Positions 1-10,972 of a stretch of DNA of 64,000 bases are shown in pieces. The notes beneath the pieces were generated by a model. The model saw only the letters and a program-made list of their open reading frames with translations, ran no database searches and was not told the origin of the DNA. Where the stretch lies: contig MU006242.1 in assembly GCA_010093685.1 (NCBI GenBank), forward strand, positions 1 to 64,000. Direction: 5' to 3'. The position numbers and the translations under genes were made by a program. Position 1 is the stretch's first letter, and every line of letters begins with the position of its first letter. The DNA is from Ophiobolus disseminans (Eukaryota; Ascomycota; Dothideomycetes; Pleosporales; Phaeosphaeriaceae).

Positions 1-1652
1 GGGATATTGTAAGGCGCACGCGCGCACGTGAGGCGAAGCCTCGTGCGTTAGCTGCGGCCTGTACGATATATACTGTTCTGCACACTATAATTAATGTTTA
101 TTAATTATATATACCTTTTTAGCTGCATAGCGCAGCGGGTGCAGACCTGCGTCCTGACAATTAGACCGCAGAATAGCTAGGTTACGCAATTTGCGATAGA
201 GTTGTTTAACATTATAGTATCCTAAAAACGATTATTAGCGACAGAGACAAGCTCTTCACTTCTAACTACTAGAGTACGCTAATGTCCGCAATTAGAACTT
301 AACAAAAGCTATCTACGAGCTTCTATCTAGAGACTAACAAACAAACTAAGTAAATAAATCGCATGCTTAAGCAGTACCTAAGAATATACTGCAACTATTA
401 ACAAAACAACTAGGTATAGTTACTACCTATAGCGCAACTCGTACACAATAATAAAGTATCTAAAGCAATAGAGACTACGCTCTTCTTCGCAAACTACAGA
501 CGATATCTAAACCTATTTAAAAGGACCTTGCCTAGACTAAAGGCGGAAAAAGCCCTTATAAATATAGAAGAAATAAAAGCAACCTATAATACTATGCGAG
601 ACAAGATCTACAATACTTAAGAAAGTAGCATCTAGCACGCTAACAAAAGAAGAAAAATAGCGCCTTAGCTAAAAAAGGGGGATAAAGTATATCTGCAAAC
701 AAACAATTTCCGCACAAAGCGACTAAACAAAAGTCTTAATTACGATAAGGTTAGACAATTTTTTATTCTCAAATGCAATAGACTAGTTACATATATACTT
801 AATCTACTAAAGGATACAATAATCCACTCTAGGTTCTACGTTAAGCTACTCGAACCTGCTAACCTAGACACGCTAATACAGATAACCTTTAACTACAAAC
901 TAGAAGAAGACTACAAGTTTAAGGTTAAGAAGATCCTAGACAGCTAGTTAGACTACCGCGACATTATGTATCTAGTTAAATAGAAGGGATACCTATATTT
1001 AGAAAACACCTAGGAACTAGAAAACTACCTACATAACTATTAGCAGAAAATTAAGGAATACTGCAAGATAGCCCTAGACTAAACTAACATAGTAGCTATA
1101 AGGAAGCTGCAACGTAAAAGAATGCAACAGAACCTAATAGATTAATACTGTCAAGAGGAGGCGTGGATTGTAGCCTGTATGTAGAAACAGGCTATTCCTC
1201 TTCTAGTAGGAGGCTACTATCACGTGCTGATAACGTAATAGCCGCAACGGAAGTAGGGTAAAGAGTAGAGAAGATACTAGTAATATAAAATATATATACT
1301 AGTTACAAGATTGATAGTTAGACACTAAGCTATAGAGAGAGAGAAGAGAGTCTATATACATTGTAGAGTAGCTCTAGAAGGTTCTTTGCTTATAAATACA
1401 ATCTAGTTCTAGAGCACTCTATATGCGTAATCTGATGTAATAGATTACGCGTACAGATAGATTGTACATCATGATGTGATGGATTACGCAATCATAATGT
1501 AATAGATTACGCGTTGCTACTATAGATAGTAACAGCCTAATAGGCATGATATATATAGCGTTTACAGCTATTACTAGATTAGGCAGGTCACGTGATTAGT
1601 CACGTGACATTTCCTAATAAGAAAATACCTTGTCGAAGCTTACATTCTTACA
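1..1652 (+). mobile_element. 3' end of a RIP-degraded Ty3/gypsy chromodomain retrotransposon
   Basis: The window opens inside the integrase part of a Ty3/gypsy pol on the plus strand. Its frame is broken by many TAG codons where Trp or Gln is expected. At about 949-1,023 a decayed chromodomain is readable: MYLVK, then a TAG at an expected Trp, then KGY, then a second TAG at another Trp position. This is the usual chromovirus pattern of a chromodomain at the C-terminus of integrase. The element ends in a 504-bp LTR. Its 5' part lies outside the window, so its length and target duplication cannot be judged. It inserted beside or inside the decayed cysteine-rich ORF that continues at 1,653. Family assignment is firm; the lineage is inferred from the chromodomain. 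Confidence 0.8.
1149..1652 (+). repeat. 504-bp LTR, 3' LTR of the element at the left edge
   Basis: It starts TGTCAAGAGG and ends ATTCTTACA. The same 504-bp sequence occurs at 14,915-15,418, and by eye the differences between the two copies are transitions. It contains three diverged copies of an ATGTAATAGATTACGC-like unit near 1,425-1,515, and two TCACGTGA palindromes about 10 bp apart near 1,588-1,608. No TSD can be tested because the left end is outside the window. Confidence 0.88.
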
Positions 1653-2129
1653 AATACAACTAAGTACTACTTGTTACTAGAGTTAATAAGCCTAGGTTAA
1701 GAAAAGGATTATTAAGAGATAACAGAAAATTATCAAAACTAGCAAGGTTAAAAAAAGAATTAAGAAGGAGGTTAGGAGCCTATAACTAGCTAGGATTAGC
1801 TAATAGAGTTTCGAAGGTAGTCGGCAGCGTACTCGAACCTGAGGCCTTAGAAGCCTAGTCTTGAACGTCTAGAAGTTTCAAATCCTAACGAGAATACTCT
1901 AGTTCCTAATCCTCAATCTCCGCCAACTTGCGCTCAGAACAAGCTAACTCTAACTATACCTTAGCAGCACCCTCTTTTATCTAAAGAAGCTTAAGACGCT
2001 TCTCGCGCTTTTTCTTTGCTACCTTCTCCTACTTCTCCTTAGAAACAAATAGACTGCACTTAGCGCCTACTAAAATGCACCTAGCGCAGCGGCCTAACAC
2101 CGTATCTACGAAATAACAAAGATTCTTTC
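1653..2129 (-). pseudogene. C-terminal part of a decayed cysteine-rich ORF, cut off by a retrotransposon
   Basis: Read on the minus strand from 2,129, this continues the frame that starts at 9,941 on the far side of the Ty3/gypsy insertion. It supplies the last four Cys of a finger-like motif, then a charged Lys/Glu-rich stretch and a Ser/Leu/Asn-rich tail, with several TAG codons that look RIP-derived. The target duplication CTTTC lies exactly at the join. I do not recognise the protein. It resembles a repeat-borne ORF more than a host gene, and no function is assigned. Confidence 0.5.
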
Positions 2130-2314
2130 TGTAAGGCGTTTGTAGGTAGGAGTTGAAGGATAAGTATACTAAGTAGTATTGAAGTAAGACGAATCCTTAA
2201 GGGACTCGGATAAGGGTCTACTAGGGGTATATATACGGGGCCACACGTGACCCGAGGCTAGCCCAATAGGTCTCCGGAGGCTCCGCCTAGTTGGTATCCT
2301 AAAGAGGCGTAACA
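2130..2314 (-). repeat. 3' LTR (185 bp) of the minus-strand Ty3/gypsy element
   Basis: It begins TGTAAGGCG and ends GGCGTAACA in plus-strand reading. It differs from the right LTR by 13 transitions by my alignment and by no transversions. Twelve of the 13 put the T or A state, expected after RIP, in this left copy. A TATATATA run lies near 2,228-2,235. Confidence 0.92.
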
Positions 2315-5300
2315 ATAGCCCCCCTCTTTCTTGCGCTTCGTCCCGAAGCGCATAGTAGTCCTTATGCGTATAGTAAGTTTGCTATCCTATAGCAAACGGC
2401 AAGACGTGCAGCTTGCGAAGCCGCATGTGAATCGTAAGCGTTGCGGCTAACACGTTAGCTATAGCAAGCGCTACTTCTTTAAAACGCCTTAATCGTGCTC
2501 CTAAGAGCTCTAAGTTCCCTAAGGGCACTCTTAAGGACTTTATTAAGTCTGTTATGCAAGGTAGCCTCTGTTAGCGCAAGGGCAACTTTAGCGTCTGCAA
2601 GCTATATAGTAGCAGCTACAAGGGCTAGTGTAGAGAGGTGTGATCTAGCTAGGCCCTACGTCGTAGCAACGCTAACTCAATGGTTTCCTAATAGGTCCCC
2701 GCACACTTTCGTTGTGCTGTTAATATCTTCTAGTAGTTAATCGAGTCTACGCATCGCAAGACTAGTTAACGCATAACTAAGCTAGGTAACAACGCAGATA
2801 AGGACGTCGTCCTTGCCGAGCCTAAGATCTAGGTTCGCTAGATCCGCGCCTTTAACTACCTTAAGAAGCTTGCTCCCGCCTTCGCGGCTGTAAAGGCTTA
2901 GATTAAGCGCGAGCGCAGTAGCATAAGCGAGGAGGATTAGGAGAAGCAGCGTCAAACGTCTAAGACGTACAACCTCGAGCGCTTTAACGTATGTAGTACT
3001 GCTCTTCTAGTGTTAACTTTTAGCTAACTCTAATAGCTTAGTATGTTAGGCGCTAGTCGCAACGCGCTAGCCAACATTGTTGTTAATGCTAACATTAAGA
3101 AGAACTTTAGCTGCGCAGGCTATACTCGTCTGTATAAGAAGCGCGGCTACTACTATAGCGATATCCTAGCCGATGCGGCCGCACCGTACTCCTCTCTAGT
3201 TAAGCAGCAGCTCGCAACTCCTCTTCGCCGTTAGCGCAACAATAAGGGCAAGGACTATAGTTTAGATAGTCTAAACCTCTTTTCGCCTTATCGCGACGGC
3301 AGTAGGTCGCCCTTAGGTCGACGTCGCGGCGTGTGAGTTAGAGATGCGGCTGAGCGAGGCTTATAGCGTAGATTTAGGTAGTGCTTTATTATAAAGCTTC
3401 CTATATATTCAGGCTCCCTTAGAAGCGGCTAGAAGGGATATCACTATTATTTATATTGTCCTATTAAACTGCTATTACGCGTGATGTATATCCTAGCATG
3501 CGGTAGCCCTTCGGGCTTACCGCTGCTTTTGAGGCTGTCCTCTGCCTCTCTTTAGAGCACTAGCGGACGCACCGCTGCTCCGACGTCGTTTCGTCGACTG
3601 CCCGCGGGTAGTCCGACGACTCCGCGTCCTCTTATTCTCGAGGTATTCCCTTAGCAGCTCCTTACAAGAGTTGAGGTTTGCCGCTAGTTTCTAGGTCGCC
3701 TCTTCCGCTAGCCACCCGAGCTATTTCACGAGGTATTCTCTGCCTCTAGCTTAGGTGTCGTTAGAATTGAGGATAGCTTCTACCTCATAACGTTCGCTAG
3801 GAGCGATCTTATTAGGGATTTGGATAGCGCCTAGCCTAAAGCCTGCTTCTAGTAGTAGTGCGTTCTACGCCTTAAGGAGTGACATATTAAAGACAGGATG
3901 TAGCTAGGCTATTAATAGAGAGAGGTTAAGGCGGTACGCTAGCTTCCCTATGCGCTCTAAGATTTTAAATAGCCCTAGGTAACGGGTGTTAAACTTCTTT
4001 GATAGGCGTCTCGTTATAATGTTTTTCACTCGTAGTAACACCTAGTCGCCTTTAGCAAAGTGCTTCTCCTCGCGCTTTGCGTTGTACTACTTCTTGTTCG
4101 CCTTTTAGGCGTAGGCGAGAGAGGCGGCTGCCGTCTCCTATAATTCAGCCTATTTGTCTAAGCGGTTAGTAACCTGCTAGCGCATAGCCGCTAGGTCCCT
4201 AGAGGCGGCCTAGTTAAGGTCCGGCTTTTGCAGCTGATGCTTATCAGGTACTCTATCGAAGCCTTTAGGGTTAATCCTAAACGCTATGCGTATAGAGCTA
4301 AGCATATGCCCTAAGTGCTGCTTGGAATTGTACGCATATTCCGCAAATAGCAATAGTTCTACCTAATTGTCTTGCTAGTAGTTTATGTAGATACAGAGAT
4401 ACGTTTCTAGCTCCTAGTTCTAACGCTTAGTCTGACTATCTGTTTGAGAGTAGAAAGCAGTGCTTAGGCGATAGTCTATCTTCAAATAATAGCAGATGTC
4501 TAACTAGAACTAGCTAGTGAACACTAACTCTCTATCTAAGAGAAGGGTATTAGGCGGGCCTTGTTTTAGGAAGCACTGCCGCAGCAGTACGTCAGCCACG
4601 CCCTAGGCCGTAATCGCCTTAGTTACAGGTAGATACTAGACGTACTTCGTAAAGCGGTCGACTAGTACGAGTATTAAGTCGTACTTATTCCCCTACTTGT
4701 TCTTAGATGTAGGCAGGTCTGTTACAAAATCAAGAGAAAAGTAACGCTATAGCGTCGTCAGCACTAGCAAGGGAACTAGTGTTCCCTATAGCTTATGCCA
4801 GCAGATCTTGTTTAGCTAACAAGCTACGCAACGTCTAATATACTCGTGTACATCCCTAGCTAAGTATAGCTAGTAGTACTTGCGTTTAAGCAGTTCTTTC
4901 GTCTTTGCTAGACTATAGTAACTACCTATTAGGTCGTCGTAGTTCTTGCAAAGGATGTTCATGCGCAGGGCTTTGTCTTTAGGAATCTACACTTTCCTAC
5001 CTCTGCGTAAGGTGCTACTAGGATCGAACTCCTAGCTTGCGGCTCCCTTCCTCGCCCTGCCCCCCTCCTAACGCGTTAGCGGCTTATAAACGAGGTAGGC
5101 TATATCTTACTTCTAAGTTTCGCGGATGTAGTTAGAGAGAAGGTCTAGAACTTCTAGTGCGTAGGCGGATTCATCTTGCGTAGCTGCAACAGCGAGCTTA
5201 TTTAGTAACGCTATTCCGCTAGTTAGGTCCTAAAGCAGACTAACAGTGACCTAGTAGAAGCGTACACTAGTATCCGTATAGCTATTCTCGCCCTTATCGT

Positions 5301-8249
5301 TATTGACAGTAGTAGGAGGGCTAAGGTAGCTTAACGACGCATCGTCGGTGACTAACGTCTTATTAGGGAATTCCTTACTAGGTGAATTAACAGTTTCGGA
5401 GGTTCGACAGGCACCCGCAGGGCCCGCTCTAGGGAGTTGTTTATCCCGCACCGCCTAGTCGTTAGTGCTTGCAGCTATAGACTTCTAGATTGCCTATATG
5501 CGGAGCTTTTGTTGTAGCGTTAGCAGCATTGTATTACAAAGCGCCTGCTATTCTCTAACAAGGATACCTTTCGCGTAGTTAGGCTGTCGCGACGGCCTAT
5601 CCGCTAGGTTATCCTATTCTAGTTTGTACTCGATCTCGAAGTCGAAACGCGCTAGCTTCTTAGCCTAGCAGGCTTGCTTAGAAGATAGTTCCTTTATAGT
5701 TATAAAGTACCGCAGATTGTTGTAATTAGAGAGCACTTAGATTATTAACAGAGCATGCTTAAGATAGTGTCGCTAGGTCTTAAAAGACTTAACGATAGCG
5801 TTTAATTCCTTGTTATAGGTGTGCTACCTAACAGAGGGACCTATAAACTTCTTGCTCTAGAACGCTACTAGCTTCTAATAACAATTAGTCGCTAGCTTAG
5901 ACGTTTAAGGTTGCAGCAATATAGCTACTATAGCAAAATCCAAAGCGTTAGTAAGTACTATTACTAGCTTAGATAGGTCGAAGTGTTAGAGCATAGGTGC
6001 TTTAGTGAACTTCTAGCGGAGCTCGAGGAACGCAGCGCGTACGTCGGCTAGCTATGTCCATGGGAGGAACCACCTCGTTGGACCTTTCTTTAATTTCTTC
6101 TTCGCCTGTTCTTCTTAGCCCGCAGGCAGAGATTGGGCGCGCGTTATATAGTCTACTATCAGGCGTACAATCGCCGAGTAGTTGTAGATAAAGCGCTAGT
6201 AGAAGTTAGCAAAGCCTAGGAAGCGCTAGTAGAAGTTAGCAAAGCCTAGGAAGACCTAGATGTCCTTGAAGCCCTTAGGCTCAGGCCACTCCTATATTGT
6301 CTTTACCTAGGTAGAGTCTATTACGACGCCCTCGGGCGTAACAATATAGCCTAGAAACTTAATAGACTTTGTTAAGAACGTGCACTTGCTAGCTTTGCAA
6401 AACATACCCTAGTCGACTAGCCTGTCTAAGACCTCCTCTACGTGAGCGTTATAGTCCTCCTCGTTTTTAGAGTAGATAAGGATATCGTCAAGGTAGACAA
6501 CACAGGTCCTATCCAGCAGCCCGCCTAGAGCTTAGTAAATATATAATTAGAAGGTTAATAGTGCGTTAGTAAGGCTAAATAGCATTACAAAGTACTCGTA
6601 ATAACCGTACTGCGTCTTAAATACTGTCTTCTACTTGTCGCCCTCCTTAATGCGAAGTTAATAGTACGTATTGCAGAGGTTAAGCTTCGTAAAGACCTTT
6701 GCCTTAGAAAGGCGGTCTAGTATCTCGCTTACAAGCGGGATTAGGTAGCAGTTCTTAACAGTAACTTTGTTAAGGCCGCGATAATTAACGCACAACCTTA
6801 TAGAGCTATCTGCCTTTAGTACAAAGAGAATAGGCGCACCTGCAGGTAACTTGCTTAGTCTTATCTAGCTCTTCTCCTGCGCCGTATCGAGGTATTCCTA
6901 AAGGATATCTAGCTCGCGGCGCAAGAGATCGTAGATAGGGAGATTAGGTACCTTCTTCTCTTCCTTAATATTAATAGCATAATCATGCTTAGTGTAGGCA
7001 GCGAGGTAGCTAGTCTGCCGCTTGCTAAACGCCTTCTACTTGTGCTAGAGCGACTCTAGCACATAGCGCATCTTCTTAGGATTAAGAGTATTATTAATAG
7101 GTAAGTTAGTGTAACTAGATTCAGGATATCCGTTGCGGCGCTTACGGGGAGGCGTTAGGGCGGACGTAGATTGCCAAGGCATCTCTTAGTACACATTTGC
7201 TACAACCTAGCGCGCGGTCTCTTTAGGGAGCTAGTGCAGCGCAGGGGTGTCCTCTACGTATCTCTTAAGATAGTCTTTAATGTAGAGGGTAAGGTTCTTT
7301 AACTAGAGTATCCCTTGACAATGAAACTATGTAGCCTCTTAAACCGCATCGCTACTAGGACCTGTAGGTGCTAACAGAGCTCTGTTAGCGGCGCGGTTAA
7401 GTTCCTGTCTCTAGGCGGCTATTAGGTCGTTACTTATAGTTGTGCAACTTATGCAGTTAGGGTAAAGCACATATGCCTTCTCCCCGTATTTAAGACTACT
7501 AAGCAGCTCTTGTAGTTCAACAAGTTGGATACAGCTCTTAGCGGCGCCCTCGTTATTTTTCTACTATTTAAACTCCCTAGTACTAAAGCGTATCTTAGGC
7601 CCGGCTTCTTAAAGCTAAGAGTAGCTAAGGACTAGGTTATAGCCGCCAAAGTTAGCTAACTAGAACCTCTAGTAGTCTACTTGCTTATAGATCCCCTTCA
7701 AATTAGAGCAGCTAACAGTAAGGTTGTATGCTCTATTAATGCGGAGGTTATTATTGTTAAGGAATTTAGCGATAGGACAGTCCTTAGCTAAAACCTGTGC
7801 GTGACATAAAATCTTTACATATTTAGTCTAAATAAGGTTAATTTCAGCTTCTAAGTCGTACAAGGCTCGGAGCTTAGTCGGCGCACTGTTAGGTCCCGCG
7901 ACTTCGACATCTACTGCGATGCGAAGCTGCTTTCCCTTAGTGTTTGGCTCTAGTTTCAGGCAGGCAATATTCCTAACTAGGGCTTGCCTTTTCCCGCATT
8001 GTTAGCCAGCGGCTAGTTCTATTAATTGCTTTTGTTCTTCTAGTGTAGCTTCTAGTTGCGCTGGTAACCGTAGTTCTAGTTACTACCGCCGCTCTAGTTG
8101 TTCTGCTATAGGCGGTTACTGCGCTGTTCCGCGTTGCTGCTGGAGATAGAAGGCGCGTTGTGCGCTAGAGACTAGTCTCTCGACAGCATAGATAAGGAAT
8201 ATTTCCTATTCTGCCTTTTGCCTAGGTACTGATTGCTAGCTTGCGAGGC

Positions 8250-9400
8250 ATATTGCTTGCCACGGTTATACCTATCACTAGAGGCCCCTCAGGGCGCTAC
8301 CGGGGCAACGTTAGAATCGATCTTAGCCACAGTCTCCGCGTTACGGAGAGCGCGCTCAAAATCTTCCTAGGTTTGTATAGTCTCGAGCAAATTGCGATGC
8401 ATCTCTTTCTAATACGCCTTAGGCAAGCAAGACTATACAAAGAAGATCTTCAGCTTATTATTGTTGTCGCCCTCAGGCGTCTTAAAGAAGCTTCGATTCA
8501 ACAGTGCTTCTTTCTTGCTTAATTAGAGGAGAAAGCCGCTTACTGTATTGCCGCTGTGCCATGCGAAGTTCTAGAACAACGCATAGTTCTAGTACCTAGT
8601 CAACAGCGGGTCCTAAACAAGCCGCAGCTCTTTAGTGTAGAGTTTTACCTAGGAGGTGATAACTCTCTCTGAGACCTTCTGTTGAAGCAGTTCTCGGTGG
8701 ACAGAGTACTAGATAGTACCCAGCGCCCAGTACGTGCGCGTGGCGCTGTCAACCGTTGCTTGAACGGATTGGAAGCCGCTGTCAACGTCCCTGATCTATT
8801 GTTGCACCTGCTGAGGTGTCGGTACACGACTTGCCTCCCCTAACTTAGGTTGGGTGCTGATGTTGTTCAAGGTACGCATTAGTCTCGCTGCCGCGTCTTG
8901 CGGGTCCCGAGCACGCTCCGTAGCTTGCCTAGTAGGCATAAGAGCCCTGGACGCATTATTGATGCGACGTTGCTAGCGGGCTAATACCTCTTCAGAGGCG
9001 CCCCTGTCCTCAGCCGCAAACTTGCTTTGGAGGAGTGCTTTGATAAATCCCTGGCCTAACTGAGTCAGGATGGGTCCACCTAGTGGAACTATAGGCACGT
9101 TGCCAAAGGGCAAAGGTTCACGTCCCATTCCTCGCGAGGGTGGGATTAGTGCATTCTGCACCGGGGATCGACCTCCCGCGGGAGGTGGGGCCCTGCCATG
9201 GCCCGACAAAGTGCCGGAGGTTGGCCAACCTGGAGTTGGTGCGGCAGAACCTGGCTTGAATAGCATCTGACGCGGTGGCATTAATCCCTCAGGGTCAGAG
9301 GCATGCCTCATGGAGTTCGCGCGCGGTGTGCCATAGGCGTCCTCGCCATCTTCGTCGTCTTCAACCTCATGGAATCTGGAAGCACCAGACCCAGATAGTT
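8250..9400 (-). pseudogene. Gag region of the Ty3/gypsy element, partly un-RIPped
   Basis: The minus-strand frame from about 9,311 downward starts with a Pro/Gly-rich segment of about 112 residues open without stops, then runs through a Gln/Arg-rich section. It becomes interrupted by TAG codons below about 8,700. Further left it carries a typical retrotransposon Gag core, with fragments such as LLNRSFF, KTPEGDNNNKL and FERALRNAETVAKI at about 8,330-8,510. The density of TAG stops rises sharply from right to left. This assigns the gag end and hence the orientation of the element. Confidence 0.7.
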
Positions 9401-9608
9401 GATGGAGCTGCTAGTTCAGCTGCTCCTGCTGGTTCTCCTCCAGCACACGCCCTCGGGCGTCTGACGCCGCGGCGTCGGGAGTGTTGCGGGCCACGCCCTT
9501 GCCTTTGTCAAGGCCAGCGTTGCGAGTATTTACTATACTTGCGAGTAGGGCGTGGTGTAGGTTCTAATGACGACTACCTTTCCAAGAAGGAGTAGGAAGG
9601 ATTTGAAT

Positions 9609-9793
9609 TGTGAGGCGTTTGTAGGTAGGAGTCAAAGGATGAGTATACTGAGTAGTATTGAAGTAAGACGAATCCTTAAGGGACTCGGATAAGGGTCTAC
9701 TGGGGGTATATATACGGGGCCACACGTGACCCGAGGCTGGCCCAATGGGTCTCCGGAGGCTCCGCCTGGTCGGTATCCCAAAGGGGCGTGACA
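9609..9793 (-). repeat. 5' LTR (185 bp) of the minus-strand Ty3/gypsy element, little mutated
   Basis: It begins TGTGAGGCG and ends GGCGTGACA. It keeps CTG, TGG and CCA-type sites that are CTA, TAG and CTA in the left LTR. The CTTTC target duplication follows directly. Confidence 0.92.
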
Positions 9794-9941
9794 CTTTCCC
9801 TTACACCTCTAACAACAGAACAACATTTTAAGGCCTCTTTTCTACACGATTGCAGCACAGTTGCGCTTCTTGGTTGTGAAAGACTCCTTCTAGGGCGGAC
9901 GGACGCTACGGGCTGAGGGCTTCTTGGATTCCTTAGGCATA
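9794..9941 (-). pseudogene. N-terminal part of the cysteine-rich ORF interrupted by the Ty3/gypsy insertion
   Basis: On the minus strand an ATG at 9,941 opens a basic N-terminus (MPKESKKPSARS) followed by Lys/Arg-rich sequence and the first Cys residues of a finger-like motif. Three in-frame TAG codons are present, consistent with CAG to TAG. The frame continues across the insertion into 2,129-1,653. The Cys spacing over the join is CX2CX5CX9CX2CX6C, close to but not exactly the fungal Zn(II)2Cys6 pattern. The family is not recognised. Confidence 0.5.
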
Positions 9942-10075
9942 GTCAGAGAGGCAATAAGGAAGCAGAACTCTAACTCACAAACGAAGGGGTTTTGACCAGC
10001 CACTACAGGATAGGGATGCGCCGCAAAGGAGGCGTGCAGGCTGTTGAGGACAACACGCAATGAAAGGGGGGATAG

Positions 10076-10516
10076 TGTTACAAACAAAGGTTAGGACGTA
10101 TTAATTGTTTAGGTGAGGACAATCATCCCGCCCGAAGTGGGGCAGTGCAGCCACATCACATGACTACCATCCCGCCAAGGATGAGATGGCACACCATCTT
10201 GAGATGGCATACCATCTCACCCCTCCAGGGATGGCTGCGGAATACCAGATGGCACCTAGGTATATAGACACCTGCGATGAGCTCCTACAGCTCATCGTGT
10301 TCAACTCAATACAGCGATCTTGATACAGCCTTCCCAGCAACCCTGATCATTGTAGTGACTCTCCTGTGACAGTCCTCTCTGTTCTCCCGGTCAGAACTGC
10401 CACACCCCCCCCTGCTTGTCCATCTGCGAAACTCAACCCTAGTGCCTCAGAACACCGGAGATATCCTCTCTACTTCCGAGCACCTTCACAGCAGTTCACT
10501 CCCTCACGTACAGAAC
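10076..10516 (+). repeat. Probable LTR of another retroelement, not RIPped
   Basis: A purine tract (GAAAGGGGGGATAG) directly precedes TGTTACAAAC, and the block can be closed at AGAACA near 10,516. It contains a TATATA at 10,261-10,266, then a 9-bp perfect stem (CGATGAGCT at 10,275-10,283 pairing with 10,289-10,297). Upstream of the TATA are two tandem imperfect palindromes, AGATGGCACACCATCT and AGATGGCATACCATCT. No second copy or target duplication was found in the window, so the right boundary and even the LTR identity are inferences. Confidence 0.45.
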
Positions 10517-10972
10517 AGAAGTGTGAGAGGCAATAGGTAATTAGAAGCTTAGGATAATCTATCGATAGAGGCTATCAATAAGTGGGTTGATTATGTCCTA
10601 GAGATGGTGAGAAGGATCCTGCGTTCAGGCGGCAAAAACAACTTCCATGGGTGATTGAAACACCAAGAAAAACTCATATTAGCTCTATTGCTATATGAAC
10701 AGATAGCCTTATTAATTTTAGCTTATTTGGATATGTGATGTGGTTGTAAACATTGATTTTGTTAGGCGTGTCACCCAACTTTGATGCGGGCGCGCACCTG
10801 GTGGGGCGGGCCCGAGCGCTCAAAAAATACGAGCTCCTTCGTACACCGCAGTCTGCAAGGCTTTCCTGGGTTGACTCCGCCACACCGCAGTAACCAACAA
10901 AATCAAGTGCATCGCAACCACTCCACCCTTCCTTCTATCCATCGGATTCACGCTCAACCTTAATTCCTAGTT
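10517..10972. other. Intergenic sequence upstream of the DUF7730-like gene
   Basis: Normal-composition sequence with no convincing coding region. It presumably carries the promoter and 5' leader of the gene starting at 10,973. Short minus-strand and plus-strand ORFs here look random. Confidence 0.4.

Larger units (their letters stand above)
2130..9793 (-). mobile_element. Complete Ty3/gypsy LTR retrotransposon, RIP-degraded over most of its length
   Basis: The element is 7,664 bp with 185-bp LTRs at both ends and a perfect 5-bp target duplication CTTTC (2,125-2,129 and 9,794-9,798). It reads right to left. Gag-like sequence lies at about 8,250-9,400; the reverse transcriptase motif YLDDIL is at about 6,481-6,500 on the minus strand; protease-, RNase H- and integrase-like parts are spread over about 2.4-8 kb. 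A purine tract (AAAGAGGGGGG on the minus strand) abuts the left LTR, as expected for the 3' end. Pol is full of TAG stops from TGG and CAG codons, so the element cannot be autonomous. The right end, about 8.65-9.79 kb, is much less mutated. Confidence 0.9.

Noticed and set aside
1425..1515. Regularly repeated GATTACGC units, considered as a CRISPR-like array.
   Set aside because: The units are diverged and unevenly spaced, lie inside an LTR, and the organism is a eukaryote.
2495..3234. Open frames of 81 and 63 codons on the plus strand.
   Set aside because: They lie inside the RIPped Ty3/gypsy element, antisense to its pol, and show no domain.
8241..9595. Several plus-strand frames of 66-106 codons in the GC-richer end of the minus-strand element.
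   Set aside because: They are antisense to gag, which has the recognisable Gag core on the minus strand.
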